Positions 45,433-53,596 of a stretch of DNA of 64,000 bases are shown here, piece by piece. How positions within the stretch are numbered: position 1 is the first letter of the stretch; every line of letters begins with the position of its first letter. The notes below the pieces were generated by a model. It ran no database searches and had not been told where the DNA came from. It saw only the letters and a list, made by a program, of their open reading frames with translations. This stretch comes from an uncultured Latescibacterota bacterium (GTDB taxonomy: Bacteria > Latescibacterota > UBA2968): contig OX638329.1 in NCBI GenBank assembly GCA_951812755.1, forward strand, positions 62,001 through 126,000. Direction: 5' to 3'. The position numbers and the translations under genes were made by a program.

Positions 45433-46344
45433 TCAAGCAATCATCCGTATTTTTTCTTGTGCCTCCCAGGCACACGCCCATGATTTACCTCGGTCCTCAC
45501 TCGTATAAAGCGTCTTACCAACAGCCGCCCATGCACAACCGTCCTTTGAAAACGCAATGTGGAACGTATCGATATTGTGCGGAACCGTTCCTGGAAAACC
45601 CTCTGTAACGTGTTCCCATGTACTCCCCGCATCATCCGAGCGATAAAGCTGACCTGAAGCCTCTCCGTGTGGCCCCTTGCTAACCGTAGCCAGCAAACAA
45701 TCTGGATCATCGGGATGCACGGCAATAGCGCGACCGTAATAATAGGGAAAACCCTCAGACCTGTGTGACCACGACCTCCCGCGGTCATCGCTCACATACA
45801 CCGCACGCGCTGTATTCGCATACACGCGACCATCATCCCGGGGCGATGTCGCCACCTGATGCACATCATCGTGCAAATCGGGCGTCACGGGTTCCCATGT
45901 CTCGCCCCAATCTGCCGAGCGCATAATACTACCCACATGAATATCGGCATAAACCCAGCCATCCGTTGTCCTGGCAAAACTGCGCACATCTGGCGGACCA
46001 CCCCAGGGCGTGTACCACTTATCGCGCACCGAAAGCTGGTCAAAAGACTCGACGCGATAGGTTTTTCCATCGTCATAACAATAAATATGGGACTCGCCCG
46101 TACCGATAAGCAAGCGCAGGGGTTCCTCATCAATAATAATCAAACATTCGATATCCTGCTCAATACCCGTGGCAACAGTTTGAGAGCCCGTTTGGGTACA
46201 CACAAACAAATCGCCATTTTTCAGGGCAACAACGCCATAAACCTCGCCTTTGGCAAGCGCGGCAACATCGCCTTCCAGAATCTGCACAGGAGCGGCCTGC
46301 TCCTCAAAACCCGCATGTACTGTTCGCGACGTAGCAATCAGCAT
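45433..46344 (-). CDS. BNR/sialidase-like beta-propeller protein
   Basis: 303 residues with several Asp-box/BNR repeats: MRSADWGETWEPV, YVSDDRGRSWSHRSEG, YRSDDAGSTWEHVTEG and YTSEDRGKSWACAW. These form a six- or seven-bladed propeller like photosystem II assembly factor YCF48 or VPS10-type proteins. No signal peptide is evident, and the sialidase catalytic residues (RIP motif, Tyr/Glu pair) are not seen, so it is probably a binding rather than a hydrolytic protein. First gene of the leftward run that includes the amidase and biotin genes. Confidence 0.8.
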   Translation of the reverse strand: MLIATSRTVHAGFEEQAAPVQILEGDVAALAKGEVYGVVALKNGDLFVCTQTGSQTVATGIEQDIECLIIIDEEPLRLLIGTGESHIYCYDDGKTYRVESFDQLSVRDKWYTPWGGPPDVRSFARTTDGWVYADIHVGSIMRSADWGETWEPVTPDLHDDVHQVATSPRDDGRVYANTARAVYVSDDRGRSWSHRSEGFPYYYGRAIAVHPDDPDCLLATVSKGPHGEASGQLYRSDDAGSTWEHVTEGFPGTVPHNIDTFHIAFSKDGCAWAAVGKTLYTSEDRGKSWACAWEAQEKIRMIA

Positions 46345-46796
46345 AACGCACCTCCATGATTAATCCATGTTTAAAGAGTCGGGAAAAGGATTTCCCTCCT
46401 ACAATACGCCTGTTGGAGCGGCATCCCTGCCGCGATCACCCAGTTTCAAGAACCAATGTATCTGATTAGTATTAAAAGCAATTTAACGGATCGCCCGCCC
46501 CCTGTAAACCCCAAAATCCATTGCTCGACAATTCTAAGAAGCTGTTTTAAAATTAATACCTGATGTTACGCATGTCAGGCGTTTTGTCATGCTGAGCGTA
46601 GCCGAAGCATCTTTTCCACCTGAGTTGGTAAGAGATTCTTCGACTCCGCTACGCTACGCTCAGAATGACAGGGCAATAGAGCATAGACGGGAAAGGGGCA
46701 AAATGAGTTTTAAAACAGCTTTTAAAAACTTGACAAACTCCGAAATGTCGGATTATTTGTATTGTCTTTGCATCCTGTACAGAGGAGATCGATACC
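46345..46796. other. intergenic region with inverted-repeat element
   Basis: No gene. Contains an 86-bp inverted-repeat unit (46585-46670) and further GC-rich sequence at 46405-46440. A GGAGATCG box precedes the PhyH start at 46797. The divergent promoters of the leftward operon and of phyH must lie here but are not distinct. Confidence 0.6.
46585..46670. repeat. TGTCATGCTGAGCGTAGC-type inverted repeat
   Basis: Arms TGTCATGCTGAGCGTAGC (46585-46602) and GCTACGCTCAGAATGACA (46653-46670) match at 17 of 18 positions, with an internal GAAGCATCTTTTCC...AGATTCTTCG part. This type of unit is widespread in unrelated bacterial genomes. Confidence 0.85.
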
Positions 46797-47648
46797 ATGA
46801 AACATTGGAAACCCACCGCTGAACAAAAACACCAATGGGAAGAAAAGGGATTCTTTATCGAGCGCAACGTCGTACCAGAAGACACTGCTTTTGACATGCG
46901 CGGCGTCATAAAAAATGAATTGCTCAAACCCGAGCCAAGTGGCAACCCCAATGCAGATCCCATGGACCCCATGGGCGATACCCCAGACGCACGTGCCCTG
47001 AGATTTCGAAAACTGGGCAATTTCTGCGTCGAGTCTCCCCTCATCTGGCATACATTTCACGCTGGGGAAGAGATGCTCGCCATGGCGCGATATTTTTTGG
47101 GCAACGACATCATCGTCAAATTCAACAGCGTATTTGTAAAACCCGCCAAAACGGGCAGCGCAACGCCCTGGCACCAGGACAACGGCCTCTGGCGCGACGG
47201 AGAAACTGAGCCATTTAATGCGTGGATGGCACTCGACCCGGCAACGCGCGAAAACGGGTGTATGCAATTTGTTCCGGGCAGTCACAAAGGTGAGATTGTA
47301 CAACATGTCCTGTATGAAGACAGTATTCACGGTGAACTGCCCCGCGACCTCGTAAAAACGCGCATAGAACAATGCGGCATAGAACATATTGAAGCCAATC
47401 CGGGTGATGTGGTCTGCTGGCACAGCAGCCTGTGGCATTACAGTCCACCAAACCCCAGTCCAAACAGCCGCATAGCCATAGCGGGCGTGTGGACAAATCC
47501 CAAAATCAACGCCGGGCGCATGCGTCCGCTACACCGCTGGGGCATGAAAAACGGCCAACTCTGCACCGCATTTCCTCCCGAATTCGTCAAAATCAAAAAC
47601 GGCGAACACCACCAGCCTGGAGCCTTTCCCAAAGCAATAAAACAATGA
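46797..47648 (+). CDS. phytanoyl-CoA dioxygenase (PhyH) family protein
   Basis: 283 residues. Non-haem Fe(II)/2-oxoglutarate oxygenase: metal ligands in ATPWHQDNGLW (H-x-D) and VVCWHSSLWHYSPPNPS (distal H), with SRIAIAGVW supplying the 2-oxoglutarate arginine region. Substrate unknown; the family ranges from lipid to natural-product hydroxylases and is greatly expanded in some uncultured phyla. It has an AGGAGA box. Its stop overlaps the start of the transporter gene (ATGA at 47645), suggesting that the transporter brings in or exports its substrate or product. Confidence 0.92.
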   Translation: MKHWKPTAEQKHQWEEKGFFIERNVVPEDTAFDMRGVIKNELLKPEPSGNPNADPMDPMGDTPDARALRFRKLGNFCVESPLIWHTFHAGEEMLAMARYFLGNDIIVKFNSVFVKPAKTGSATPWHQDNGLWRDGETEPFNAWMALDPATRENGCMQFVPGSHKGEIVQHVLYEDSIHGELPRDLVKTRIEQCGIEHIEANPGDVVCWHSSLWHYSPPNPSPNSRIAIAGVWTNPKINAGRMRPLHRWGMKNGQLCTAFPPEFVKIKNGEHHQPGAFPKAIKQ

Positions 47649-49861
47649 ACAAACAAGGAACCATAGAACGTTCCATTGGTCTGGCAGGTGCGACAGGCGT
47701 AGGCATTGGCGCCATTGTCGGAGGCGGCATACTGGCACTTGCGGGCGTAGCTTATGCGACCACCGGACCGGCGACACTGGCCGTCTTCGCAGCCAATGGT
47801 GTGATAGCCGTACTGACCGCATTGAGCTTTGCCGAGATGTCAACCGCATTCCCCGAATCCGGCGGCACCTATACATTTGCCAAAAACGTATTGTCCGTAC
47901 GCGCGGCTTTCGCTTTTGGATGGGTGGGCTGGTTTGCATCCATCGTCGCCGGCGTACTCTACGCCCTGGGATTTGCCTCCTATGCTGCGATAGCACTGCA
48001 AGAATGTGGGCGTCTTCTCTTTGGCATTGCACCAGAATGGCTCGTTGGTCATGCGATGGTTGCAACGCTGGCCATCTGCGCAACAGCCTATTATACCTTC
48101 GCCCTCATTCGCACGAGTGGAAGTGGGGACAACTGGATCAATTTTGCAAAAATGATCGTTTTTGCCGTGCTTATCGGCGGCGGTCTATGGGCACTCACGG
48201 GCAAAAGTCTGACGGCTATACACACCAGCTTAACGCCATTTCTCACCCATGGTACAGCCGGATTTTTTCAAGCCATGGGATACACCTTTATCGCACTCCA
48301 GGGTTTTGATCTCATCGCCGCCGTTGCCGGCGAAGTACGCACTCCCGAACGCACATTGCCACGCGCCATGCTCTTGTCTCTCGCAGCGGCTCTGGGCGTC
48401 TATCTGCCTCTGCTCTTTGTGATAGCGACTGTAGGTGTGCCACCTGGACAGACGATAGGTGCCCTCAGCGCCAAACATCCCGAAGTCGTGGTGGCTCTGG
48501 CAGCGCGACATTTTCTGGGTGAAACGGGTTTCTGGCTGGTGCTGATCGCCGCCATTTTGTCTATGCTATCGGCACTACAGGCCAATTTGCTCGCCGCTTC
48601 CCGCGTAGCCCTCACCATGGCACAAGACCGCACCCTTCCCGCACCCATCGGCGAAGTACACATTCGCTATAACACGCCCATAACCGCAATATGTGTCAGT
48701 GCCCTGACAATGGCAACGCTGCTGATGGTCGTGCCCGATGTGGCGGCTGCTGGCGCTGCGGCGAGTTTGATTTTTCTCATCTCTTTTGCCATGACACACT
48801 GGACCAGCATCCTGGCCCGAACGCGACGGCGAACACCCGCACCATTCCACACGCCATTTTTCCCCCTCATACCCGTCACAGGTGGTCTGTGCTGCGCTGG
48901 ATTGGCACTTTTTCAAGCCCTGTCCGTACCAACCGCTGGCTTGATCTCAGCGGTGTGGCTGGGACTGGGTGGATTATTGTATTGGGCATTATTGGCGCGA
49001 CGCGCGCGCGTTGTAGATGCCTCTGCCGAAGCCCTCGACCCGCAACTGCTTCAAATGCGCGGTCGCAGTCCACTGGTCCTCGTCCCCGTGGCCAATCCTC
49101 AAAATGCCTCTGCCATGGTCGCAGTTGCCCACGCGCTCGCACCGCCGGGCGTAGGGCGCGTATTGTTATTATCCGTAGTAGCTACCCCAGAAGAGGGATG
49201 GCACGAGGAAGAACCACCTCATACCTTGCGCGACACACAGACAGTACTCAGAGAAGCCGTAACAGCCTCTTTTGCTTCTGGAATGGCACCCGAAGCACTG
49301 ATGACCATCGCGCCGCAACCATGGCCCGAGATTGTGCGGGTTTCTCGCGTACACCGCTGCGAAAGTTTATTATTGGGTTTGAGCGACGTCAACAGTGCCC
49401 ATCTGGAAGAACTCATCAGTTCTGTGGCGTGCGACGTGGTGGTATTACACGCGCCACCGGGCTGGCACTTAAAGAACATACATCGCGTACTGGTACCCAC
49501 GCGAAGTCTCGGTGCCCACGACAAATTTCGCGCCCGCTTGCTGGGCAGTCTGTGCCGCACGGGCAACCGCGAAGTCACATTTTTGCAGGTATTGCCCGAA
49601 CACATGAGTGATTTTCAGTGTGACCGCGCACAGCGCAGACTGACGCAATTTGCAAACGAAGAAGTTCCCACCAGAGCCGATGCCCTGGTGGTGCGCCACA
49701 ACAAACCCCTCGAAGCAATTACGGATATGGCGAATAACTACGACCTGACAGTTTTGGGATTGGAGCGCATTGACAAAAACCGCAGACAATTTGGACAACT
49801 CGCACCAATTCTCGCACAAAACATCAATTGCGCCACCATCATGATCAGCAGGCGAGGGTGA
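47645..49861 (+). CDS. APC-type amino-acid permease with C-terminal USP domain
   Basis: 738 residues from the ATG at 47645 (the frame runs back to 47432 inside phyH, without meaning). The first ~420 residues form about 12 membrane helices starting GLAGATGVGIGAIVGGGILAL, the TM1 motif of the APC superfamily. The cytoplasmic C-terminus has two universal-stress-protein-like halves (PLVLVPVANPQNASAMVAVA, then NIHRVLVPTRSLGAHDKF ... TVLGLERIDKNRRQFG). USP fusions are known for cationic amino-acid transporters and Na/H antiporters and may sense nucleotides. Coupled to phyH. Confidence 0.9.
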   Translation: MNKQGTIERSIGLAGATGVGIGAIVGGGILALAGVAYATTGPATLAVFAANGVIAVLTALSFAEMSTAFPESGGTYTFAKNVLSVRAAFAFGWVGWFASIVAGVLYALGFASYAAIALQECGRLLFGIAPEWLVGHAMVATLAICATAYYTFALIRTSGSGDNWINFAKMIVFAVLIGGGLWALTGKSLTAIHTSLTPFLTHGTAGFFQAMGYTFIALQGFDLIAAVAGEVRTPERTLPRAMLLSLAAALGVYLPLLFVIATVGVPPGQTIGALSAKHPEVVVALAARHFLGETGFWLVLIAAILSMLSALQANLLAASRVALTMAQDRTLPAPIGEVHIRYNTPITAICVSALTMATLLMVVPDVAAAGAAASLIFLISFAMTHWTSILARTRRRTPAPFHTPFFPLIPVTGGLCCAGLALFQALSVPTAGLISAVWLGLGGLLYWALLARRARVVDASAEALDPQLLQMRGRSPLVLVPVANPQNASAMVAVAHALAPPGVGRVLLLSVVATPEEGWHEEEPPHTLRDTQTVLREAVTASFASGMAPEALMTIAPQPWPEIVRVSRVHRCESLLLGLSDVNSAHLEELISSVACDVVVLHAPPGWHLKNIHRVLVPTRSLGAHDKFRARLLGSLCRTGNREVTFLQVLPEHMSDFQCDRAQRRLTQFANEEVPTRADALVVRHNKPLEAITDMANNYDLTVLGLERIDKNRRQFGQLAPILAQNINCATIMISRRG

Positions 49862-49942
49862 TCCGCAGAAAAAAACGCGAATAATTTGAGCGTTTTCGCA
49901 GATGAACGCAGATGAAAAAGAGGGACTGTGAAGTGTGAACAA

Positions 49943-50037
49943 TCGTAGGGGCGAAAAATCTTTCGCCCACCATCCATCGCAGGGGCAACCCTTGTGGTTG
50001 CATCGTAGGGGCGAAAAATCTTTCGCCCACCATCCAT
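49943..50037. repeat. two 35-bp direct repeats with internal hairpins
   Basis: Identical units starting TCGTAGGGGCGAAAAATC and ending in CCACCATCCAT at 49943-49977 and 50003-50037. Each forms a GGGCGAAA/TTTCGCCC stem. Between them lies GCAACC...GGTTGC, a related palindrome. Confidence 0.9.
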
Positions 50038-50082
50038 GGACGCAAAAAACTGGTTGCAACACTGCGCGAACACAGAGGCGAA
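50036..50082 (+). pseudogene. 47-bp scar of a PhyH gene: start fused to end
   Basis: Bases 50036-50069 equal the first 34 bases of the intact gene at 50758. Bases 50062-50082 equal 21 bases near its 3' end (51544-51564). The two parts share the 8-bp CTGCGCGA, which occurs at both places in the intact gene. A copy that lost everything between these microhomologies gives exactly this sequence. The fusion is out of frame. Confidence 0.8.
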
Positions 50083-50188
50083 CTCACAAAGACCATCCAT
50101 AATTTAATCAAATACTTGACTTTCTATACTCTCCTCTATATTCTATTCTTAGCATAGTTCGTAATAGTTTATAGAGGAGATAAAAGTA

Positions 50189-50629
50189 ATGGCTACCGAT
50201 CAGGAGAATATAGATTTCTCAGTCTTTGAATTGTTTGCCAAGAAGGCAGCTATCCATATTGATACTCAAACTGAGATAATCAAAAGATTGGATAGTAGAG
50301 ACGCTGATAATAAAGAGTTTCTAAAGAGACTCGATAAACGTATAGATCAAACAGACAAACGAATAGAACAAGTAGATATACGTATAGTTCAGAATGAGAG
50401 GTTTATCAACAATCTTGATAAGCAACTTGTCGAACTCAGAACAAGCTTCTCAGACTTTAAAGAGTTTATCAAATTTAGATTCGATTCAGTAGATGAAAAA
50501 TTTGGAGCTATAGATAAGAAATTTGAAGATATGGATAAAAGATTTGACAAGATTGGTAGTCTTGTAAGATGGACAATAGTAACAACTATTTTAGGTCTTT
50601 CAGCACTTGCAGCCTTTCTCAAGCTATAG
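50189..50629 (+). CDS. AT-rich coiled-coil protein with C-terminal membrane anchor
   Basis: 146 residues. Residues about 30-115 are a continuous heptad-rich coiled coil with repeated DKRID/DKRIE and KFEDMDKRF units. The last ~22 residues (WTIVTTILGLSALAAFLKL) form one transmembrane helix. It resembles Bdr/DUF1640-like proteins, whose role is unknown. The gene is strikingly AT-rich against GC-rich neighbours, uses A/T-ending codons, and has its own promoter region, GAGGAG box and terminator. It lies between a PhyH scar and an intact PhyH gene. Probably acquired horizontally. Confidence 0.75.
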   Translation: MATDQENIDFSVFELFAKKAAIHIDTQTEIIKRLDSRDADNKEFLKRLDKRIDQTDKRIEQVDIRIVQNERFINNLDKQLVELRTSFSDFKEFIKFRFDSVDEKFGAIDKKFEDMDKRFDKIGSLVRWTIVTTILGLSALAAFLKL

Positions 50630-50650
50630 CTATAATCTACAGTCAAAAGA

Positions 50651-50682
50651 AAGAGACAAGTACTTGATAGTGCTTGTCTCTT
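50651..50682 (+). terminator. terminator of the coiled-coil gene
   Basis: AAGAGACAAGTAC (50651-50663) pairs with GTGCTTGTCTCTT (50670-50682) with one G-U, followed by a short T-rich stretch. Confidence 0.8.
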
Positions 50683-50757
50683 TATGTATCTATTAAATTC
50701 CCTAATCTACTTTAAGGACTCATATTTAGAACACATCCTTTAATAAAGGAAAACATC

Positions 50758-51588
50758 ATGGACGCAAAAAACTGGTTGCAACACTGCGCGACAGACGTGC
50801 AACTCAGGCAATTTAACGACGAGGGCTATTTGATCGTCGAAGACGCCCTACCTCCCGACCTCCTCGCGCGATTGAATGACGCCGTCAATCGGGTAGAAGC
50901 AAAGGAGCGCGAGGCAAAGGGACTGAAATCAGATGCGATGTTGAGCAAATTCCGAACCGTTGTGGAAGACGATGCCTTTCTGGAATTGCTCGATAATCCC
51001 AAAACATTTCCGTTATTATGGGATATTTTGGGATGGAATATCCAGCTCTATATTTCCCATCTGATCGTATATCCCCCCGAGCAAAAGAAACGCGAGATAC
51101 ACCAGGGCGGCTGGCATCAAGACGGCGGGCGACCCGTGCCCGAGATGGAACGCCCGCACCCGCGTCTATCCCTGAAAATCAGTTACTGGCTAAGCGATGT
51201 TGACACGCCAGAACACGGCGCAATGCAAATTGTGCCGCGCAGCCATAAACTGGACACAAAACCCGAAGGGAGCGATGTGATGCCCGTATGTGTCAAGGCG
51301 GGAACAGCCGTCCTCTTTGACCGCAGAATGTGGCACCGACGGGGGATTAACACATCCGATGTCACGCGCCGCGTGCTATTCTTTGGTTACAGTTATCGCT
51401 GGCTGCGGGGGCTGGATTACAACCTCATCCCCGAAAATATACTCGGCAAATGCGACCCCATCCGCCGTCAACTACTCGGCGATGGGATAGACGTAAAAGG
51501 CTGGTGGCAACCCACAGAAGCCGATGTCCCCCTCAAAAGCTGGCTGCGCGAACACAGAGGCGAAGAATATCTCGAAGCACTGGGATAG
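50758..51588 (+). CDS. phytanoyl-CoA dioxygenase (PhyH) family protein
   Basis: 276 residues. Fe(II)/2-oxoglutarate oxygenase: metal ligands in GGWHQDGGRP (H-x-D) and FDRRMWHRRGINTS (distal H), with arginine in TRRVLFFGYSYRW. It belongs to a different PhyH subgroup from the gene at 46797 and shares only the motifs. It starts after an AAAGGAAAAC box, and a strong terminator lies 12 bases after the stop. A deletion remnant of a second copy lies 700 bases upstream. Substrate unknown. Confidence 0.92.
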   Translation: MDAKNWLQHCATDVQLRQFNDEGYLIVEDALPPDLLARLNDAVNRVEAKEREAKGLKSDAMLSKFRTVVEDDAFLELLDNPKTFPLLWDILGWNIQLYISHLIVYPPEQKKREIHQGGWHQDGGRPVPEMERPHPRLSLKISYWLSDVDTPEHGAMQIVPRSHKLDTKPEGSDVMPVCVKAGTAVLFDRRMWHRRGINTSDVTRRVLFFGYSYRWLRGLDYNLIPENILGKCDPIRRQLLGDGIDVKGWWQPTEADVPLKSWLREHRGEEYLEALG

Positions 51589-51600
51589 CGATTGACCAGA

Positions 51601-51636
51601 AAAAGAGCCATAACGAATGAATGTTATGGCTCTTTT
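51601..51636. terminator. terminator after PhyH gene
   Basis: Perfect 14-bp stem AAAAGAGCCATAAC (51601-51614) with GTTATGGCTCTTTT (51623-51636), between convergent genes. Confidence 0.93.
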
Positions 51637-51662
51637 ATTTTCTGAGAAATCCCACCGGATCC

Positions 51663-52487
51663 TCACTCACGCTCGCCAAAAGACCACAGCTTGAGAATCG
51701 TCTTACACAAAATCCATTCGAGATCGTCATCATTAAAGAACATGTGGTCGCGTATTAAATCCAGAGAGCCTTTGTACCCACAACTCCTGAACACATGGGG
51801 AAAATCCGTCCCCCACATCAAACGCTCGGGACCGTACACATCGTAAATGCGCTTGATCATATCGTGCGTATCGCGGTGCGGATAGGGCGTATTGGATCGC
51901 TGTTCCACATTGGAAATCTTGACGCACACATTGGGATACTGCCCCCAATTGAGCAAATTGGTCAGCAAAGGCTTGGGATCGGGCTCATCCGCGGGAATAT
52001 TGGCAATGTGATCAACCACAACATTGACCTCGGGAAACCGGGCAATAATGGGTTCGATAGGCGCGTGATCCTCAGCCCCACCAAACAGATTGAAGCACAG
52101 ACCCAGATCCCGCGCACGCGCCCATAGCGGATCCTTGTCAGATGCAGCCAGACCTTTAGGGTCGCCATAACGCGACAGATGAATGCGCATCCCACCAAAA
52201 CCCTCTTCTTTGTGCAAACGCTCCAGCTCATCTGCCGCATCGGGTGATGTGGGGTCCACAAGCGCCTGCGCCGCGAGCTTATCGGGATACTGCTTGAGAC
52301 AGTCCGCGACATAGCGATTATCAAAAAGATAGTGGATCGGCTGAACAATAACCGCTTTATCCACCCCTGCGTCCGCCATCGTCTCAAACAAAAGCTCGAC
52401 CGAACCCGCCTCGTTGGGACGACTGGGACCATAGGGATAGGTTTCTTCGTCATCGCTCCACACATGGAGATGGGGATCAATAATCAT
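51663..52487 (-). CDS. amidohydrolase 2 family metal-dependent hydrolase
   Basis: 274 residues from the ATG at 52487 (GAGGTTC box); earlier ATGs in frame lack one. TIM-barrel amidohydrolase: IDPHLHVWSDD gives the H-x-H metal pair, KAVIVQPIHYLFDNRYV the second strand, VVDHIANIP a further histidine, and LMWGTDFPHVF the catalytic aspartate. The family includes lactonases (such as 2-pyrone-4,6-dicarboxylate lactonase) and decarboxylases. Followed on the same strand by the aldo-keto reductase upstream (52 bases), a pairing found in sugar catabolism; substrate unknown. Confidence 0.9.
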   Translation of the reverse strand: MIIDPHLHVWSDDEETYPYGPSRPNEAGSVELLFETMADAGVDKAVIVQPIHYLFDNRYVADCLKQYPDKLAAQALVDPTSPDAADELERLHKEEGFGGMRIHLSRYGDPKGLAASDKDPLWARARDLGLCFNLFGGAEDHAPIEPIIARFPEVNVVVDHIANIPADEPDPKPLLTNLLNWGQYPNVCVKISNVEQRSNTPYPHRDTHDMIKRIYDVYGPERLMWGTDFPHVFRSCGYKGSLDLIRDHMFFNDDDLEWILCKTILKLWSFGERE

Positions 52488-52538
52488 GATGAACCTCATT
52501 GCGTTATCAGTTGTGAAAAATAAACAACAAAACGCCAA

Positions 52539-53450
52539 TCACCGACCATCTGGCGCATCTTGCAAAATCTTCTCAATACGTTCCAATTCATCGTCCGAAA
52601 ACTCGACATCTGCCGCGCCTACGTGTTCTTTGACCTGATCGGAATTTTTCGCGCCAACGAGCACACATGTGACTTCCTCGCGGCGAAGAAGCCAGGCAAT
52701 AGCGAGTTGAACCATCGTGATATCTTTCTCGGCAGCAACGGATTTTAACTCATCTGCCACTGCGAGATAACGGGCGAAAAGATCGCCTTGAAAGCGAGGC
52801 GAACCGGCGCGCTCGTCGTCTTCGGAAAAGACGTAGCCGGGCGCGTATTTGCCCGTAAGCAAGCCCTTCCCCAGAGGACTGTGCGCGAGAATACCAATAC
52901 CCGTTTGTCTGCAAAAATCCAGATCCTCGGCTTCAATATTGCGGTCAAACATATTGTAGCGCGGCTGGTTGGAGTGAAATGGGGCAATATTGTACGCCTG
53001 TTGCATCTGTGTCGCATTGAAGTTGGAAACCCCGATAAAGCGCGTTTTGCCCTGTTCTTGCAGCCGGGCCATGGTTTCCATACTCTCTTCAATGGGATAT
53101 TGCGGGTTCCAACTGTGGATTTGATACAAATCTACGCAATCGACATCGAGATTTCGCAGGCTATTTTCAATGGCGTTTTCAATGTCCCCGCGAGAATATT
53201 GACGACTGACTTTCGTGGCGAGAAAGCACCGCTCGCGATAGCCATCTTTGAGTGCCCTGCCCAATGTAGCTTCGCTGGTGCGATATGCCTGAGCAGTATC
53301 GAGCAGAGTAATACCGCTGTCAATAGCGGTACGCACAGTATCAATACAATCCCTATCATCCATATTGCCCATACCGCCGCCAATGGGCCAGGCACCCAGG
53401 CCGATAACCGGGATGTCGGCACCGTCTTTGCCGAGTTGTCGATAGTTCAT
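52539..53450 (-). CDS. aldo-keto reductase
   Basis: 303 residues from the ATG at 53450, which has an AAAGGAG box; the longer frame is not needed. NADPH-dependent AKR barrel: GLGAWPIGGGMGN, LLDTAQAYRTSEATLGRAL (catalytic Asp and Tyr), FLATKVS (Lys), LYQIHSWNP (His), RFIGVSNFNATQ, and the C-terminal cofactor loop VLVGAKNSDQVKEH. All four catalytic residues are present. Likely co-transcribed with the downstream amidohydrolase gene and so part of a small carbohydrate-oxidation pathway (inference). Confidence 0.94.
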   Translation of the reverse strand: MNYRQLGKDGADIPVIGLGAWPIGGGMGNMDDRDCIDTVRTAIDSGITLLDTAQAYRTSEATLGRALKDGYRERCFLATKVSRQYSRGDIENAIENSLRNLDVDCVDLYQIHSWNPQYPIEESMETMARLQEQGKTRFIGVSNFNATQMQQAYNIAPFHSNQPRYNMFDRNIEAEDLDFCRQTGIGILAHSPLGKGLLTGKYAPGYVFSEDDERAGSPRFQGDLFARYLAVADELKSVAAEKDITMVQLAIAWLLRREEVTCVLVGAKNSDQVKEHVGAADVEFSDDELERIEKILQDAPDGR

Positions 53451-53558
53451 AACAGACTCCTTTATAATAAAAAGGTGCAAGTTCTGTGCTTGATCTTCGG
53501 CATGTGATGTGATATGTTCTCAGTGGTCAGTCAAAAAATTCGCTCAAAAACCTTCTGG

Positions 53559-53583
53559 ATCGCGGCTGAAACCATGCCGCGAT
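53559..53583. repeat. short REP unit with compensatory change
   Basis: ATCGCGGC (53559-53566) pairs with GCCGCGAT (53576-53583). The unit at 39349-39373 has ATTGCGGC/GCCGCAAT, so T-A became C-G on both arms. The flanking CCTTCTGGAT and ATGACA are shared. The first ATG of the RNase D frame (53582) falls inside this repeat. Confidence 0.85.
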
Positions 53584-53596
53584 GACAGGCAAAACC

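Larger units (their letters stand above)
49862..50188. other. repeat-filled intergenic region
   Basis: No intact gene. In order: the ~30-bp palindromic repeat (49866-49896), a CGCAGATGAACGCAGATG unit (49897-49914), two 35-bp direct repeats (49943-49977, 50003-50037), a PhyH gene scar (50036-50082), then an AT-rich promoter region for the coiled-coil gene. Confidence 0.75.

Noticed and set aside
50036-50758. 33-bp duplications as attachment sites of an integrated element
   Set aside because: The upstream copy also contains 21 bases from the gene's 3' end, which fits a deletion scar better than an att site, and there is no integrase.
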